Of a DNA stretch of 64,000 nucleotides, positions 63,401 to 64,000 are shown piece by piece. Each line of letters starts with the position of its first letter. Within the stretch, counting starts at the first letter, position 1. The notes beneath the pieces were generated by a model. It was not told where the DNA came from, ran no database searches, and worked only from the letters and a program-made list of their open reading frames with translations. Made by a program: the position numbers and the translations under genes. This DNA comes from Nematostella vectensis (lineage: Eukaryota; Cnidaria; Anthozoa; Actiniaria; Edwardsiidae), in the NCBI RefSeq assembly GCF_932526225.1, contig NC_064036.1, forward strand, positions 3,349,501 through 3,413,500, given 5' to 3'.

Positions 63401-64000
63401 GGCTCTTTAATAACAAACGTGTGGCTGACAAGGGGCTCTTAAATAACAAACGTGTGGCTGACAAGGGGCTATTTAATAACAAACGTGTGGCTGACAAGGG
63501 GCTCTTTAATAGCAAAACGTGTGGCTGACAAGGGGCTCTTTAATAACAAACGTGTGGCTGACAAGGGGCTCTTTAATAACAAACGTGTGGCTGACAAGGG
63601 GCTCTTTAATAACAAAACGTGTGGCTGACAAGGGGCTCTTAAATAACAAACGTGTGGCTGACAAGGGGCTATTTAATAACAAACGTGTGGCTGACAAGGG
63701 GCTCTTTAATAGCAAAACGTGTGGCTGACAAGGGGCTCTTTAATAACAAACGTGTGGCTGACAAGGGGCTCTTTAATAACAAACGTGTGGCTGACAAGGG
63801 GCTATTTAATAACAAACGTGTGGCTGACAAGGGGCTCTTTAATAGCAAAACGTGTGGCTGACAAGGGGCTCTTTAATAACAAACGTGTGGCTGACAAGGG
63901 GCTCTTAAATAACAAACGTGTGGCTGACAAGGGGCTATTTAATAACAAACGTGTGGCTGACAAGGGGCTCTTTAATAGCAAAACGTGTGGCTGACAAGGG
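60462..64000. repeat. 33-bp satellite, about 107 copies, running off the window
   Basis: The unit is GTGTGGCTGACAAGGGGCTC followed by TTTAATAACAAAC, with a 34-bp AAAAC variant, an AAAGG variant and TCTTGATATAACAAAAC variants. Variants recur in blocks (for example near 63030-63216 and 63230-63515), showing higher-order amplification. All open frames here are repeat artefacts. Confidence 0.97.

Noticed and set aside
60462..64000. Many overlapping frames of up to 388 aa and a CRISPR-like regular array
   Set aside because: The satellite repeats have no unique spacers and the host is eukaryotic; the frames are repeat artefacts.
1..64000. tRNA or rRNA genes
   Set aside because: None was recognised by conserved sequence; a dedicated structural scan was not possible.

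Overview
The window looks like nuclear DNA of an anthozoan cnidarian, probably a sea anemone or coral. Genes have introns with GT-AG splice sites, the DNA is rich in minisatellites, and the host genes encode a PAN plus fibrinogen-like secreted protein (the kind annotated in corals as skeletal organic matrix protein 5) and an M13 (neprilysin/ECE) peptidase. The species cannot be fixed from the sequence alone.

Layout. (1) Positions 1-46390 are a tandem array of a large unit on which all recognisable host genes lie on the minus strand: unit A 1-14341, unit B 14342-40952, and a truncated unit C from 40953 to about 46390. Units A and B each carry two copies of the two-exon PAN/fibrinogen-like gene and unit C carries one, so there are five copies. 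(2) Unit B is interrupted at 18778-33799 by a 15,022-bp Polinton/Maverick with 282-bp terminal inverted repeats and a GTTTT target duplication. The empty site is visible in units A (about 6850) and C (about 45420), so the element arrived after the array formed. (3) From 46391 to 58447 lies a minus-strand M13 peptidase gene. Fifteen exons (684 codons) can be placed by splice sites and phase, but the last part of the catalytic domain is not in the window. Its introns are packed with minisatellites. (4) Positions 58448-60460 show no gene. From about 60462 to the end is a 33-bp satellite of roughly 107 copies.

The Polinton has 15 genes: integrase, protein-primed family B DNA polymerase, packaging ATPase, major capsid protein, a possible minor capsid protein and several small membrane or unknown proteins. 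Its GC-rich left arm has three unusual cargo genes: a TFIIB-like transcription factor, an ankyrin-repeat protein and a CxH/CxxC repeat protein, all resembling giant-virus genes. Every one of the 15 start codons has a TTTAAA/TTAAAGA-type motif 18-33 nt upstream. Together with the TFIIB homologue this suggests a self-contained virus-like transcription programme. The polymerase has an in-frame TGA and a +1 shift and the capsid gene has an in-frame TAA, so this copy is probably no longer autonomous, although the other frames are open.

The most surprising host-side feature is that three separate exons of the M13 gene have their 3' ends, including the 5' splice site, locally triplicated (periods 33, 47 and 28 bp).
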